The notes under the pieces: generated by a model
What the model was told of the DNA's origin: nothing
Database searches by the model: none
The model's input: the letters and a program-made list of their open reading frames with translations, nothing else
Position numbers and translations under genes: made by a program
DNA from: a virus
IMG/VR virus record: IMGVR_UViG_3300047510_003083
Coordinates: 1-34,037 of that record
Direction: 5' to 3' (one strand)
DNA: 34,037 nucleotides
Shown: piece by piece, positions 7,094 to 12,657 of the stretch
How positions within the stretch are numbered: the first letter of the stretch is position 1
Layout: every line of letters starts with the position of its first letter

Positions 7094-7351
7094 ATGACAC
7101 TTCCATCCGACACGGCTCACTTCATGGAGCAAATTGACGATTTAATCGTTCAAGCCGTAGAAGCAGGCAAAGGCAACATTGATGAAATTTTTTCCTATGT
7201 TGCGCCTAGGTATTCCAAAAGCAATTCCACTGGTTTTTTCTTTGTTGTCGAAAAGCGATTCAAAAGCCTTAAGCGCAAAGGCGTAGTGGTCTATGATCGC
7301 GACTCAAAAACTTGGGTCGCAGTTAACAGTCTCGTCACAGCAATTGTTTGA
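7094..7351 (+). CDS. Small winged-helix-like protein
   Basis: An 85-residue protein. Helix-rich residues 7-40 precede VEKRFKSLKRKGVVVYDRDSKTWVAV, which has the recognition-helix plus beta-hairpin wing pattern of winged HTH domains (LxxxGxVxxxxxxxxWxx). This is pattern-based; it may bind DNA as a small regulator. A-rich leader without a strong Shine-Dalgarno site; the next ATG follows 2 nt after its stop. Confidence 0.65.
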   Translation: MTLPSDTAHFMEQIDDLIVQAVEAGKGNIDEIFSYVAPRYSKSNSTGFFFVVEKRFKSLKRKGVVVYDRDSKTWVAVNSLVTAIV

Positions 7352-7353
7352 TT

Positions 7354-7515
7354 ATGCAAGAATCAAAAATCAAAGCAGAGTTTATTACTTGGTGGACCGA
7401 TAGCTATGGGCGACCACCTAATCCCCATGCACTAATGACACATGTTTCATTCGCTGCTCACCTGGTTAAAAAGATTCAAGACGGTAGCAAGGGCGAGGTG
7501 AAGAATGATCAATGA
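7354..7515 (+). CDS. Very small hypothetical protein (53 aa)
   Basis: ATG at 7354 begins 2 nt after the previous stop, and the frame ends at TGA 7513-7515, overlapping the next gene's ATG (7505). The peptide reads like a folded miniprotein: a W-W pair (FITWWTDSYGRPPNP) followed by a helix (ALMTHVSFAAHLVKKIQDG). The FxxWW...G..P.......HV.FA..L pattern recalls small conserved phage proteins. Neighbour overlap and lack of gaps support a real gene. Confidence 0.65.
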   Translation: MQESKIKAEFITWWTDSYGRPPNPHALMTHVSFAAHLVKKIQDGSKGEVKNDQ

Positions 7516-7717
7516 TCGTCGTCCTCCAATTGGTTGCTTGATTAATTTGATTCACGTAAAAGATGGATTCAGCAGTGAAAAGACTAGGGTCGTTAATCAC
7601 TTGGGCAACTATGTGATTCTTGAAAACGGTCTCAGGTTTCACGTTATTGACGACGCGATTGGTGAAAATAACTGGAATTTACACAATGAATCCATTAACA
7701 TTACCGCACTTGCTTAG
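7505..7717 (+). CDS. Small beta-rich hypothetical protein
   Basis: A 70-residue protein overlapping the preceding gene by 11 nt. Alternating strands (GCLINLIHVKDGF, TRVVNHLGNYVILENGLRFHVID) suggest a small SH3/OB-like barrel. It is polar and soluble with no motif. Its start is fixed by the overlap and by the absence of any other ATG nearby. Function unknown. Confidence 0.65.
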   Translation: MINDRRPPIGCLINLIHVKDGFSSEKTRVVNHLGNYVILENGLRFHVIDDAIGENNWNLHNESINITALA

Positions 7718-7727
7718 TATTTAAATC

Positions 7728-8066
7728 ATGAGCGACATCGAACCCGGCGTAGTTCTGAGCCCGAGCACTGTGGCTGCTATGGAGCTGCTTAGAGCGCCGT
7801 TGCTAGAGCTGTCAAAGACTGTGGCTGTTATTGGTCATCACGTGGAAGCGCTAGAGACTAATCTCAAGCCAACTCCTAATCCAAGCCAGATTAGGAGTTC
7901 ACTGATTGAGGGGGTTGAAGGCGCCTTAATGGAAAGCGTTAAGGAGCAGGGCTCCATGGCCCGCGCCGCGATCCGTGCTGTAGCAAAGTGGCTCAGGGAT
8001 AATCCTGGACCAAACAGCGCATGGAATGCCGTTGCACGTGATCTGGAGCAGGAGGCCGACCAATGA
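7728..8066 (+). CDS. Hypothetical protein of GC-rich segment
   Basis: A 112-residue soluble, helical protein. This gene opens a stretch (to about 9103) whose base composition and third-position G/C are higher than in the genes on either side, pointing to recent transfer from a host-like genome. Its 3' end overlaps the next gene by 4 nt (ATGA). I know no domain in it. Confidence 0.7.
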   Translation: MSDIEPGVVLSPSTVAAMELLRAPLLELSKTVAVIGHHVEALETNLKPTPNPSQIRSSLIEGVEGALMESVKEQGSMARAAIRAVAKWLRDNPGPNSAWNAVARDLEQEADQ

Positions 8067-8326
8067 CTAACGATTCACTCTCGCCCCAGGCACAGGCAGT
8101 GCTGAATGCCGCCTACGCCCTACCGCTCAGGAATGGGCAGCCGAGCATCGCCGCCGCCCTGCGAGCTGCTGCAGATCAGGTGGCGCCGCATCTGGAAGAG
8201 CCTGATTGGGGTGCCTGCAACAACGGGCATTGCGACATTGAGCTTTACACCGACCACCAGCGCAAACGCGCCAAACTCCTCGCCATTGCCGCCGAGCTGG
8301 AAACCCCTGCTACTAAAAACCGATGA
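8063..8326 (+). CDS. Conserved small cyanobacterial/cyanophage protein
   Basis: An 87-residue protein with a pattern I associate with short proteins in Synechococcus-like genomes and their phages: LSPQAQAVLNAAYA near the start, then IAAALRAAADQV and a closing LLAIAAELE helix. The middle insert has a C..GHC (NNGHCDIELY) that could bind metal. It overlaps genes on both sides by 4 nt. High GC and host-like codon use. Role unknown. Confidence 0.7.
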   Translation: MTNDSLSPQAQAVLNAAYALPLRNGQPSIAAALRAAADQVAPHLEEPDWGACNNGHCDIELYTDHQRKRAKLLAIAAELETPATKNR

Positions 8327-8574
8327 CTGACATCATCATCCCCAAAGGTAGTCCTTTTGTTCACTTTGACAGGATGGCATGGCCCATTCCAGGAGGCCGA
8401 CTGCGTGACCTAGAACACACGCTCAGGTATGCGCGAAAGGATTACTGCTTTGACATGCAAGAGCGATTGCTACTTGCTGCTGTCGCAAACGCTTACATCC
8501 AGCTTGTTTGGCAGACGCAGAAGCGCCGCAATGAAATCGCTGCCAACCTATTCACCGCTGCCCAGAATGACTGA
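8323..8574 (+). CDS. Hypothetical protein of GC-rich segment
   Basis: An 83-residue protein with helical residues 25-75 (RDLEHTLRYARKDYCFDMQERLLLAAVANAYIQLVW). It overlaps the upstream gene by 4 nt, and its stop overlaps the ATG of the Lar-like gene (ATGACTGA at 8567-8574). Helical, aromatic and soluble. No function assigned. Confidence 0.7.
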   Translation: MTDIIIPKGSPFVHFDRMAWPIPGGRLRDLEHTLRYARKDYCFDMQERLLLAAVANAYIQLVWQTQKRRNEIAANLFTAAQND

Positions 8575-9103
8575 CCTACTGCCATGCCCCTTCTGCGGCT
8601 CCAGCAATTTGCGCTACGAGTTCTTCGGATCCCAGGGCTACATCGAGTGCAACGAGTGCGGCACCGAGGGGCCGTGCGATGAGCGTGCTGCCGATCCGAT
8701 CTGTGACGACGAGGCTGCCTACAACGCTTGGAACCGCCGCGCCGCCCTGGCCCAGCCCGAGCCGCAGGGGCCGACGGATGCTGATCATCGCCGGCCAGTA
8801 TTACTCCGCCCAGAAGGACGTCGGCATCCTGCAGGGCATGGGCTTCAACCTGGTGTGCATCCTGCTGAATGTGCCGCGCCAGGTGGTCTACGACCGCGTG
8901 CTGAAGCGGGGCACCGGCAGCTGGAACGAGAACACCTAGAGGAGTTACTGAAGACGTACTGCGACGCACGACGGGTGTTCTACTTTGAGCACGCTGCTGG
9001 CGATAGCGATCAAGAAGACCGTAAAGCCGCAGCGATCTGGGGTCTTCGCGCCGCCCTCGCCCGCTACGCCCGCCCCGCCATCAAGCCGGCGCCGCAGCCA
9101 TGA
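8567..9103 (+). CDS. Lar-like zinc-ribbon protein, chimeric with internal insertion
   Basis: The first ~65 residues are a textbook Lar-type zinc ribbon: LPCPFCGS..., IECNECGTEG..., then D..AAYNAWNRR. Lar-family proteins are small phage/prophage proteins first known for easing type I restriction. Residues ~71-124 (8778-8939) are translated in a frame that looks unnatural (Arg/Pro/His-rich), because that DNA encodes a better protein in another frame. The last ~55 residues return to a natural sequence, the EELxxLL...ALARYARPAIKP module also present at 2-481. So a module protein seems to have been split by a 162-nt in-phase insertion. Whether the chimera is functional is unclear; the Lar domain probably is. 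Confidence 0.65.
   Translation: MTDLLPCPFCGSSNLRYEFFGSQGYIECNECGTEGPCDERAADPICDDEAAYNAWNRRAALAQPEPQGPTDADHRRPVLLRPEGRRHPAGHGLQPGVHPAECAAPGGLRPRAEAGHRQLEREHLEELLKTYCDARRVFYFEHAAGDSDQEDRKAAAIWGLRAALARYARPAIKPAPQP
8778..8939 (+). CDS. Inserted ORF, nucleotide-kinase-like fragment
   Basis: A 53-residue frame inside the Lar-like gene, shifted relative to it. Its codons are strongly G/C-ending, and the peptide is natural (GQYYSAQKDVGILQ...; LVCILLNVPRQVVYDRVLKRG). The ILLNVPRxVxYxRVLxRG segment resembles the lid-proximal strand-helix of small P-loop kinases (compare xVPxExxxxRxxxR), so it may be a fragment of such an enzyme; no P-loop remains. It ends at TAG exactly where the host module resumes. 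It could be a gene remnant, a domain insertion or an overprinted gene. Confidence 0.45.
   Translation: MLIIAGQYYSAQKDVGILQGMGFNLVCILLNVPRQVVYDRVLKRGTGSWNENT
9064..9081 (+). repeat. 18-bp exact dispersed repeat, copy 2
   Basis: Identical to 133-150 and in the equivalent position of the same protein module (YARPAI). See copy 1. Confidence 0.75.
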
Positions 9104-9146
9104 CCTGGCTGATATTACCAATAACTGCAAAACAGGAGAATTGAAA

Positions 9147-9341
9147 ATGGCTAAATCAACCTGGAAAGAATGGCCTGAGGATTGCAATGATTGCGGTTAC
9201 GCATTGGAGGTATTTAGTGAGGACGCTCGCGAAGCATGGGCTTATGACGGTGATCCAGTGCGTTGCTCCCATTGCGGCGCCACTGGTCACATCTCTTGCA
9301 GTGCTGAAGACGACTGCTATGCGTTGATGGATGAAAACTAG
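9147..9341 (+). CDS. Small zinc-ribbon protein
   Basis: A 64-residue protein with two CxxC knuckles: CNDCGYALEVF near residue 13 and VRCSHCGATGHISC near residue 40. This is a rubredoxin-like zinc ribbon. The frame stays open upstream into the Lar-like gene, but ATG at 9147 is marked by a good Shine-Dalgarno AGGAG 8 nt ahead and gives the compact domain. It is the last gene before the promoter at 9391. Ribbons of this size often bind nucleic acid or RNA polymerase; no evidence chooses between these. Confidence 0.75.
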   Translation: MAKSTWKEWPEDCNDCGYALEVFSEDAREAWAYDGDPVRCSHCGATGHISCSAEDDCYALMDEN

Positions 9342-9390
9342 CCCGTAAGCAATGATCATCTATTTGCCTTAAGTGGCAGTAAAAGTTTTG

Positions 9391-9419
9391 TTGCGGAAAG
9401 TGCCGATCGGTGCTAAGCT
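9391..9419 (+). promoter_or_regulatory. Promoter TTGCGG-N17-TAAGCT (extended -10)
   Basis: TTGCGG (9391-9396), an exact 17-nt spacer and TAAGCT (9414-9419) preceded by TGC. The spacer holds the palindrome CCGATCGG (9402-9409), which could be an operator. Predicted start is about 9426, 18 nt before the ATG of the frameshift gene. Confidence 0.6.
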
Positions 9420-9443
9420 GAAGAATGTTACAGCAATTTAGTC

Positions 9444-9602
9444 ATGGAAATGGACACCGCTGCAATCATCTTCATCACCACGGTGGCAGTTGGAGCGATC
9501 GACAAAATCATCGAGCGGTTTTATCCGAACTCAAAAGTGAATAACGTGATTGATTTGGTGTTGCGCTTTCTTGGTACCATTCCACCATCGGGAAAGCCCT
9601 GA
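9444..9602 (+). CDS. Small single-pass membrane protein, zero-frame product
   Basis: A 52-residue protein. Residues 5-20 (TAAIIFITTVAVGAID) form a short hydrophobic segment, followed by a basic amphipathic part and a second hydrophobic patch (VIDLVLRFLGTIPP). It ends at TGA 9600-9602, directly after the heptamer GGGAAAG (9590-9596). Most ribosomes would stop here; a fraction could shift -1 and make the extended 162-residue product. The start follows the promoter at 9391. Membrane anchor or holin-like peptide are possible roles (inference). Confidence 0.7.
   Translation: MEMDTAAIIFITTVAVGAIDKIIERFYPNSKVNNVIDLVLRFLGTIPPSGKP
9590..9596 (+). promoter_or_regulatory. Candidate -1 ribosomal frameshift site GGGAAAG
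   Basis: In the frame of the gene at 9444 the site reads tcG GGA AAG ccc tga, which fits the X XXY YYZ rule and equals the slippery heptamer of the lambda G/GT tail gene. The zero-frame stop comes one codon later. A downstream stem AGGGCC (9614-9619)/GGCCCT (9638-9643), or an alternative GCCCT (9596-9600)/AGGGC (9614-9618), could stimulate slipping. Confidence 0.65.
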
Positions 9603-9931
9603 AGCCAGATCCGAGGGCCGAGCAATTTGAACAGCTTGGCCCTGGTGGTTTGGCATCTGGTAAATCAACTACAGTTACGCTAATTGCGATTGGCGGACCT
9701 AGCACTCAAAATAAAGTTGATCGACTGATTAACGAACAACTTACACCAGCTCGTGTAAGTCAAGCAGTTGATCAATGGCATGAAACACAACCGTCAGACA
9801 TTCCACCACCTGAAATAATTAATCATCCAATTGACCCAGCTGTGCAAACTGGCGAGAGTCAATTACTTGGTGGGGCGATGGAGATCAAGGCTCCATGGCG
9901 AAATCAAGACGAAGGCGAGAAAGCTGATTAG
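9596..9931 (+). CDS. -1 frame extension of the membrane protein, soluble domain
   Basis: This frame has no ATG or GTG start: the only initiator is TTG at 9650, with no convincing Shine-Dalgarno site, and the frame is natural-looking from 9602 onward (KPDPRAEQFEQLGPGG...). Entered by a -1 shift at 9590-9596, it adds 111 residues to the 51 read in frame zero. Visible parts are a Gly/Ser segment, a short hydrophobic strand (TVTLIAIGGPS), a helix (NKVDRLINEQLTPARVSQAVDQW), a Pro-rich linker and a polar tail. The alternatives are independent TTG initiation, or a frame break from mutation or sequencing. No domain recognised. Confidence 0.55.
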   Translation, partial: ALKPDPRAEQFEQLGPGGLASGKSTTVTLIAIGGPSTQNKVDRLINEQLTPARVSQAVDQWHETQPSDIPPPEIINHPIDPAVQTGESQLLGGAMEIKAPWRNQDEGEKAD

Positions 9932-9944
9932 TTCTTGAAATTGG

Positions 9945-10265
9945 TTGACCAAGGGCGGCCAAGGCTGCGATACTTGTAGCAATTGCTTTTTTCATGTGGC
10001 AGAAGAACAAAGCTTTGTGACCGGCTCCGACGACCTTGCTGTTCGTATTGCAAACAGCCTTGGGCTGGAAGGTATCAGCGTAAACTCGCTTTCTATTCAT
10101 ATCAGTGCTGAAGAGGTGATATGTGCCGAGTGTAGATTTTTTCCTACAAGGCAGCAACTAGAGCAGGCTGCGAAAGAAATCGCAACGCTGCAAGGAAGTG
10201 GGGTAATAATGGGGGACGTTGAGCTTTTCTATTCCAGCATTCTTGAGGAAAACGACGAAGAATGA
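9945..10265 (+). CDS. Cys-pair hypothetical protein
   Basis: A 106-residue protein. An in-frame stop at 9936 leaves TTG at 9945 as the likely start; a GTG near residue 17 would remove the first Cys pair. Two CxxC pairs (CDTCSNC near residues 8-14 and CAECRFF near residue 60) probably bind one zinc. It overlaps the next gene's ATG at 10262 by 4 nt. Function unknown. Confidence 0.6.
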   Translation: MTKGGQGCDTCSNCFFHVAEEQSFVTGSDDLAVRIANSLGLEGISVNSLSIHISAEEVICAECRFFPTRQQLEQAAKEIATLQGSGVIMGDVELFYSSILEENDEE

Positions 10266-10729
10266 TTGACCCAGACTACCTTTCTTTTCTCAGAACAAAA
10301 TACAGTGCTCAAGACGTTTTGCTGCTTGTTCAGCTAAGTCACATTGTTCCCAATTGGTGGGCGAACCAGCCGGAACTCGCAAGGCAACTGCGCATCGAGC
10401 CACACACAACCAGTCAAGCCATCAGGCGACTGCAAAAAAGAAAATTAATAGAAATGATCTCTTATGGAAAAGGGGGTACATTTATTTGGTGGGTCAAAAA
10501 ATCGGCAAAAGATGTCCCTGACATCAAGCAAGCCCCCTCTTGGACTATCAAGAATCTGGAAACGGGCAAAAAGGAAACAATTTTAATACAGGATCGACAA
10601 GCTTGGGCCGAAAGAAACAACTTGCATTACGGCTCTTTTAGATTGTTTCTTTGTGGATACAGAAAAGTAATGGCTAAAAAGTTTCAATTGGTTTCCACCC
10701 CTATTGACAAGTACAGCAAAACCTTCTAG
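10262..10729 (+). CDS. Winged-HTH protein with NUMOD-like C-terminal domain
   Basis: A 155-residue protein. Residues 10-75 form a MarR-like winged helix (QPELARQLRIEPHTTSQAIRRLQKRKLIEM, then a Gly-rich wing). Residues ~90-150 read IKNLETGKKETILIQDRQAWAERNNLHYGSFRLFLCGY, which resembles the NUMOD/IENR-type modular DNA-binding motif of homing endonucleases (..N..TGe...f.s...aA...gi..s.ls..l.G). No nuclease motif is present. It is likely a sequence-specific DNA-binding protein and may descend from a homing-endonuclease module. Followed within 11 nt by a tRNA gene. Confidence 0.65.
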   Translation: MIDPDYLSFLRTKYSAQDVLLLVQLSHIVPNWWANQPELARQLRIEPHTTSQAIRRLQKRKLIEMISYGKGGTFIWWVKKSAKDVPDIKQAPSWTIKNLETGKKETILIQDRQAWAERNNLHYGSFRLFLCGYRKVMAKKFQLVSTPIDKYSKTF

Positions 10730-10739
10730 CCTGTAAAAA

Positions 10740-10812
10740 CCGGGCTTAGCTATCTGGTGAAAGCAAGGAACTCATAATTCTCGTCAGAACGGTTCGATCC
10801 CGTTAGCCCGGA
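10740..10812 (+). tRNA. tRNA with CAT anticodon (Met, or Ile2)
   Basis: A 73-nt cloverleaf. The acceptor CCGGGCT/AGCCCGG is perfect; the D arm GCT...AGC holds the GG; the anticodon arm is AGGAA-CTCATAA-TTCTC with a terminal A-C mismatch and one G-T; the variable loop is GTCAG; the T arm AACGG-TTCGATC-CCGTT is perfect; the discriminator is A and no CCA is encoded. The paired C1-G72 argues against an initiator. The CTCATAA loop fits both elongator Met and lysidine-modified Ile2; which applies depends on recognition by host TilS. It is read in the direction of its neighbours and may be processed from the operon transcript. Confidence 0.92.
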
Positions 10813-10850
10813 TCACGATTTAAGCACAAAAGCTGAACACTTTTAATTCA

Positions 10851-11312
10851 ATGAAAATTGCTATTTACGCCATTGCTGTCGAACGCCGAGAGTGCTATGG
10901 CCATGGAGAATATGGAAATTTACTTAGCATAGAGCAGCAGGGCGCGTATGGACCTGGGCCAGCATTTTTTCATCCTGTCTTTTTGTCCAAGAAAAAAGCA
11001 GAGGATTATTGTAACTTGCTTGATTCATTCAAGAAAGCCAGGATTATTGCTCTTGAGCTTGAGATAGATTCGGCGTTAATTGATATTGATATTACCGAAA
11101 TTATTGAAGATGAGTCAAAAAATAAATGGAAAGCTGCTGTCATAGATTATCTTGTTTGTAGATTTTTGCTTAACAAAGAAAACGAGGGCGATCCCAGAAG
11201 GGCTATTCACGATATTATTGGCTGGGAGGTCCAGGCTGCCCTTGATCCAAGTGTTAGCGAAGGGGCGAGAAAGCTTTTGGAAATGCGTCCAGAGGACTAC
11301 AAAAACAGTTGA
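10851..11312 (+). CDS. Hypothetical protein
   Basis: A 153-residue soluble protein. The N-terminus starts as a beta strand (MKIAIYAIAVERRE) with a Gly/Tyr-rich loop (YGHGEYGN, GAYGPGPAFFHPVFLS), followed by KKKAEDYCNLLDSF and an EL..EIDSALIDIDI strand. Such a layout is seen in small phage proteins with a swapped ferredoxin-like fold, but no family is recognised. A-rich leader after the tRNA; the next gene starts 33 nt downstream. Confidence 0.7.
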   Translation: MKIAIYAIAVERRECYGHGEYGNLLSIEQQGAYGPGPAFFHPVFLSKKKAEDYCNLLDSFKKARIIALELEIDSALIDIDITEIIEDESKNKWKAAVIDYLVCRFLLNKENEGDPRRAIHDIIGWEVQAALDPSVSEGARKLLEMRPEDYKNS

Positions 11313-11345
11313 GACTTTATTGACAAATACAGCTAACCAACAACA

Positions 11346-11798
11346 ATGGTTTTTCACAAAGCTAAAATGACTTCAAATCTTGAATGCAGGCAAAGACTGC
11401 TGGATTTACTTCTGCCACATCAGGTTTCTTTTGTTTTGGGCGGTGAACCCGATCCAGCCCTGTCAAGCAGAAGAGCAGGTAAAACCTATGCGCTAATAGC
11501 AAGGGTATTGCTTTTGTGCTTTGACAAACCCGGAGGATGCCATCTTTTTGTCTCGGACCACCCAGAAGACTCTCAAGGATCATTTGTTGGATTGCTGGAA
11601 GAAACTGGAGCTACATTTTCGTGTTCGCTTAACACAGTTTTTATTCATGACAAGAAAGGTGTTCACTCTCAGATCAGGCTCTGCAAACAAGACAGAGTGA
11701 AGTTTTTGCGGGGGCTAAAGTTTGCTTCGGTAACGTTTGATATTCAGCAAATCATAAAGCCGGAAAGTATTGATATTGTAAAAAGCCTTATACGCTAA
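11346..11798 (+). CDS. Terminase-like orphan P-loop protein
   Basis: A 150-residue protein, or 143 if ATG at 11367 is used. It has a deviant Walker A of terminase style, SSRRAGKT, followed by a helix (YALIARVLLLCF), and later VKFLRGLKFASVTFD, which lines up with the segment around Walker B of large terminases (xxxRGxxxxxVxxDE) but lacks the DE glutamate. Terminase ATPase domains are usually ~250 residues and carry a nuclease domain; both features are missing. It is thus a miniature or decayed packaging-type ATPase set among early genes, with an unknown role. Confidence 0.6.
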   Translation: MVFHKAKMTSNLECRQRLLDLLLPHQVSFVLGGEPDPALSSRRAGKTYALIARVLLLCFDKPGGCHLFVSDHPEDSQGSFVGLLEETGATFSCSLNTVFIHDKKGVHSQIRLCKQDRVKFLRGLKFASVTFDIQQIIKPESIDIVKSLIR

Positions 11799-11802
11799 TA
11801 CA

Positions 11803-12108
11803 ATGCGAGTCAAATATCTTGATCTTAAAACAGGCAAAACAGCTTGGGCCGAAGGTGTAAGTCAGTTTTCTCTTACTTATGGAGAAGACTCTTGTGACTG
11901 TAATCGCATATTTGCTTTCAGCAAAAGTGACATTATCAGCAACGAAGAGGCTTGGGCGCAAGAGTTATGCAGATGCCAAAGATTTATCGCTATCGAACTT
12001 CAAAGAGAAAAAGGTGAAGAAGAGTTTGAAGAAAGCGACGTGCTACGAGAAGCGAACTCTGAATACTTTGTGCATCTCGCCGAGTGGTATTACCTTGAAC
12101 CAAGATAA
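11803..12108 (+). CDS. Hypothetical protein
   Basis: A 101-residue acidic protein with an N-terminal beta hairpin (MRVKYLDLKTGKTAWAEGVSQF) and a helix-rich middle. Cys residues at DSCDCNRIF and LCRCQRF form two CxC pairs that might bind metal. It begins 4 nt after the P-loop gene, so it is probably co-transcribed and perhaps cooperates with it. It ends exactly one base before the stop of the minus-strand gene at 12109, with no terminator between. Function unknown. Confidence 0.65.
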   Translation: MRVKYLDLKTGKTAWAEGVSQFSLTYGEDSCDCNRIFAFSKSDIISNEEAWAQELCRCQRFIAIELQREKGEEEFEESDVLREANSEYFVHLAEWYYLEPR

Positions 12109-12372
12109 TTACTTCTTTCTCTTTCTACCCCCAGCCCCATTCCTTGCGCGATTGGTACTCGGATTCTCTAATACCATGCGCCCATCAGAGGTATGACTTA
12201 AATCCTTTCCACCTTTGCCATCAATTCCACGCCTACGTCTTTCTGTCCACCGTTCTTGCGATGCTTTTTTGACGTTTGTTTTTTTGTTGTATTTGCGCTG
12301 ATACGCAGCTTTCTTTTTGGCCGCCTCTGGATTTTCCGCGTAATATCTTGCAGATTTTCTTTTAGCGGCCAT
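12109..12372 (-). CDS. Small basic conserved cyanophage protein
   Basis: An 87-residue, very basic protein of a type common in cyanophage genomes: an N-terminal KSARYYAENPEAAKKKAAYQ helix and a C-terminal GKDLSHTSDGRMVLEN with N(R)AR.GAGGR. I recall that pattern (YY.eNPEA..KK..Y ... G.KD.SHT..G.mVLe...NRa) from small proteins of cyanomyoviruses and cyanosiphoviruses, where it may be a virion or nucleoid-binding component. It is on the minus strand like the late genes, 9 nt after the next minus-strand gene. Function not established. Confidence 0.75.
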   Translation of the reverse strand: MAAKRKSARYYAENPEAAKKKAAYQRKYNKKTNVKKASQERWTERRRRGIDGKGGKDLSHTSDGRMVLENPSTNRARNGAGGRKRKK

Positions 12373-12381
12373 TTTCGTTCC

Positions 12382-12606
12382 TCAGCTTTGTGCTTGCCAG
12401 AGTTGACGGATATGAACTTCGGCTTCGATCAACGCAGGGGCGATCAAAGGAAGCGCTTGGGGCGATTCCGTAAGCATCGTCATGCGAATATTGCTTAGAT
12501 CCTGAAGGAGACTTTTGATCATTGGGGGAATATTATTTGCATATGTTTTTTCATCGCCTTTGTTATTTGCCTGAGCTTCCTGCTGATTAGCGAGAATCGC
12601 TGCCAT
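12382..12606 (-). CDS. Small hypothetical protein on minus-strand island
   Basis: A 74-residue helical, Gln/Asn-rich protein (LANQQEAQANNKGDEKTYANN at the start, amphipathic helices 28-70 after it). It ends 9 nt before the basic cyanophage protein and starts downstream of the 12624-12637 hairpin. No domain recognised; its strand and location suggest co-expression with its minus-strand neighbours. Confidence 0.6.
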   Translation of the reverse strand: MAAILANQQEAQANNKGDEKTYANNIPPMIKSLLQDLSNIRMTMLTESPQALPLIAPALIEAEVHIRQLWQAQS

Positions 12607-12623
12607 GACTGGGCTTCCTAGGG

Positions 12624-12637
12624 GGTGCTAGGGCACC
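12624..12637. other. GGTGC-TAGG-GCACC hairpin/dyad
   Basis: A perfect 5-bp dyad in the 51-nt gap between two minus-strand genes, set inside a larger GGGCT (12611-12615) ... AGCCC (12651-12655) pairing. No T-tract. It may be an RNA structure at an intercistronic processing point, or an operator of the GGYRC dyad family. Confidence 0.45.
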
Positions 12638-12657
12638 GTAGCCAAGCGTGAGCCCGC

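Noticed and set aside
8106-8330. Alternative + frame of 74 codons overlapping the gene at 8063
   Set aside because: Pro/Ser/Thr-rich translation in the wrong phase of a GC-rich gene that has natural codons and 4-nt overlaps on both sides.
8493-8969. Minus-strand open frame of 158 codons over the Lar-like gene
   Set aside because: An Arg/Ala/Pro/His-rich shadow of GC-rich coding DNA on the other strand.
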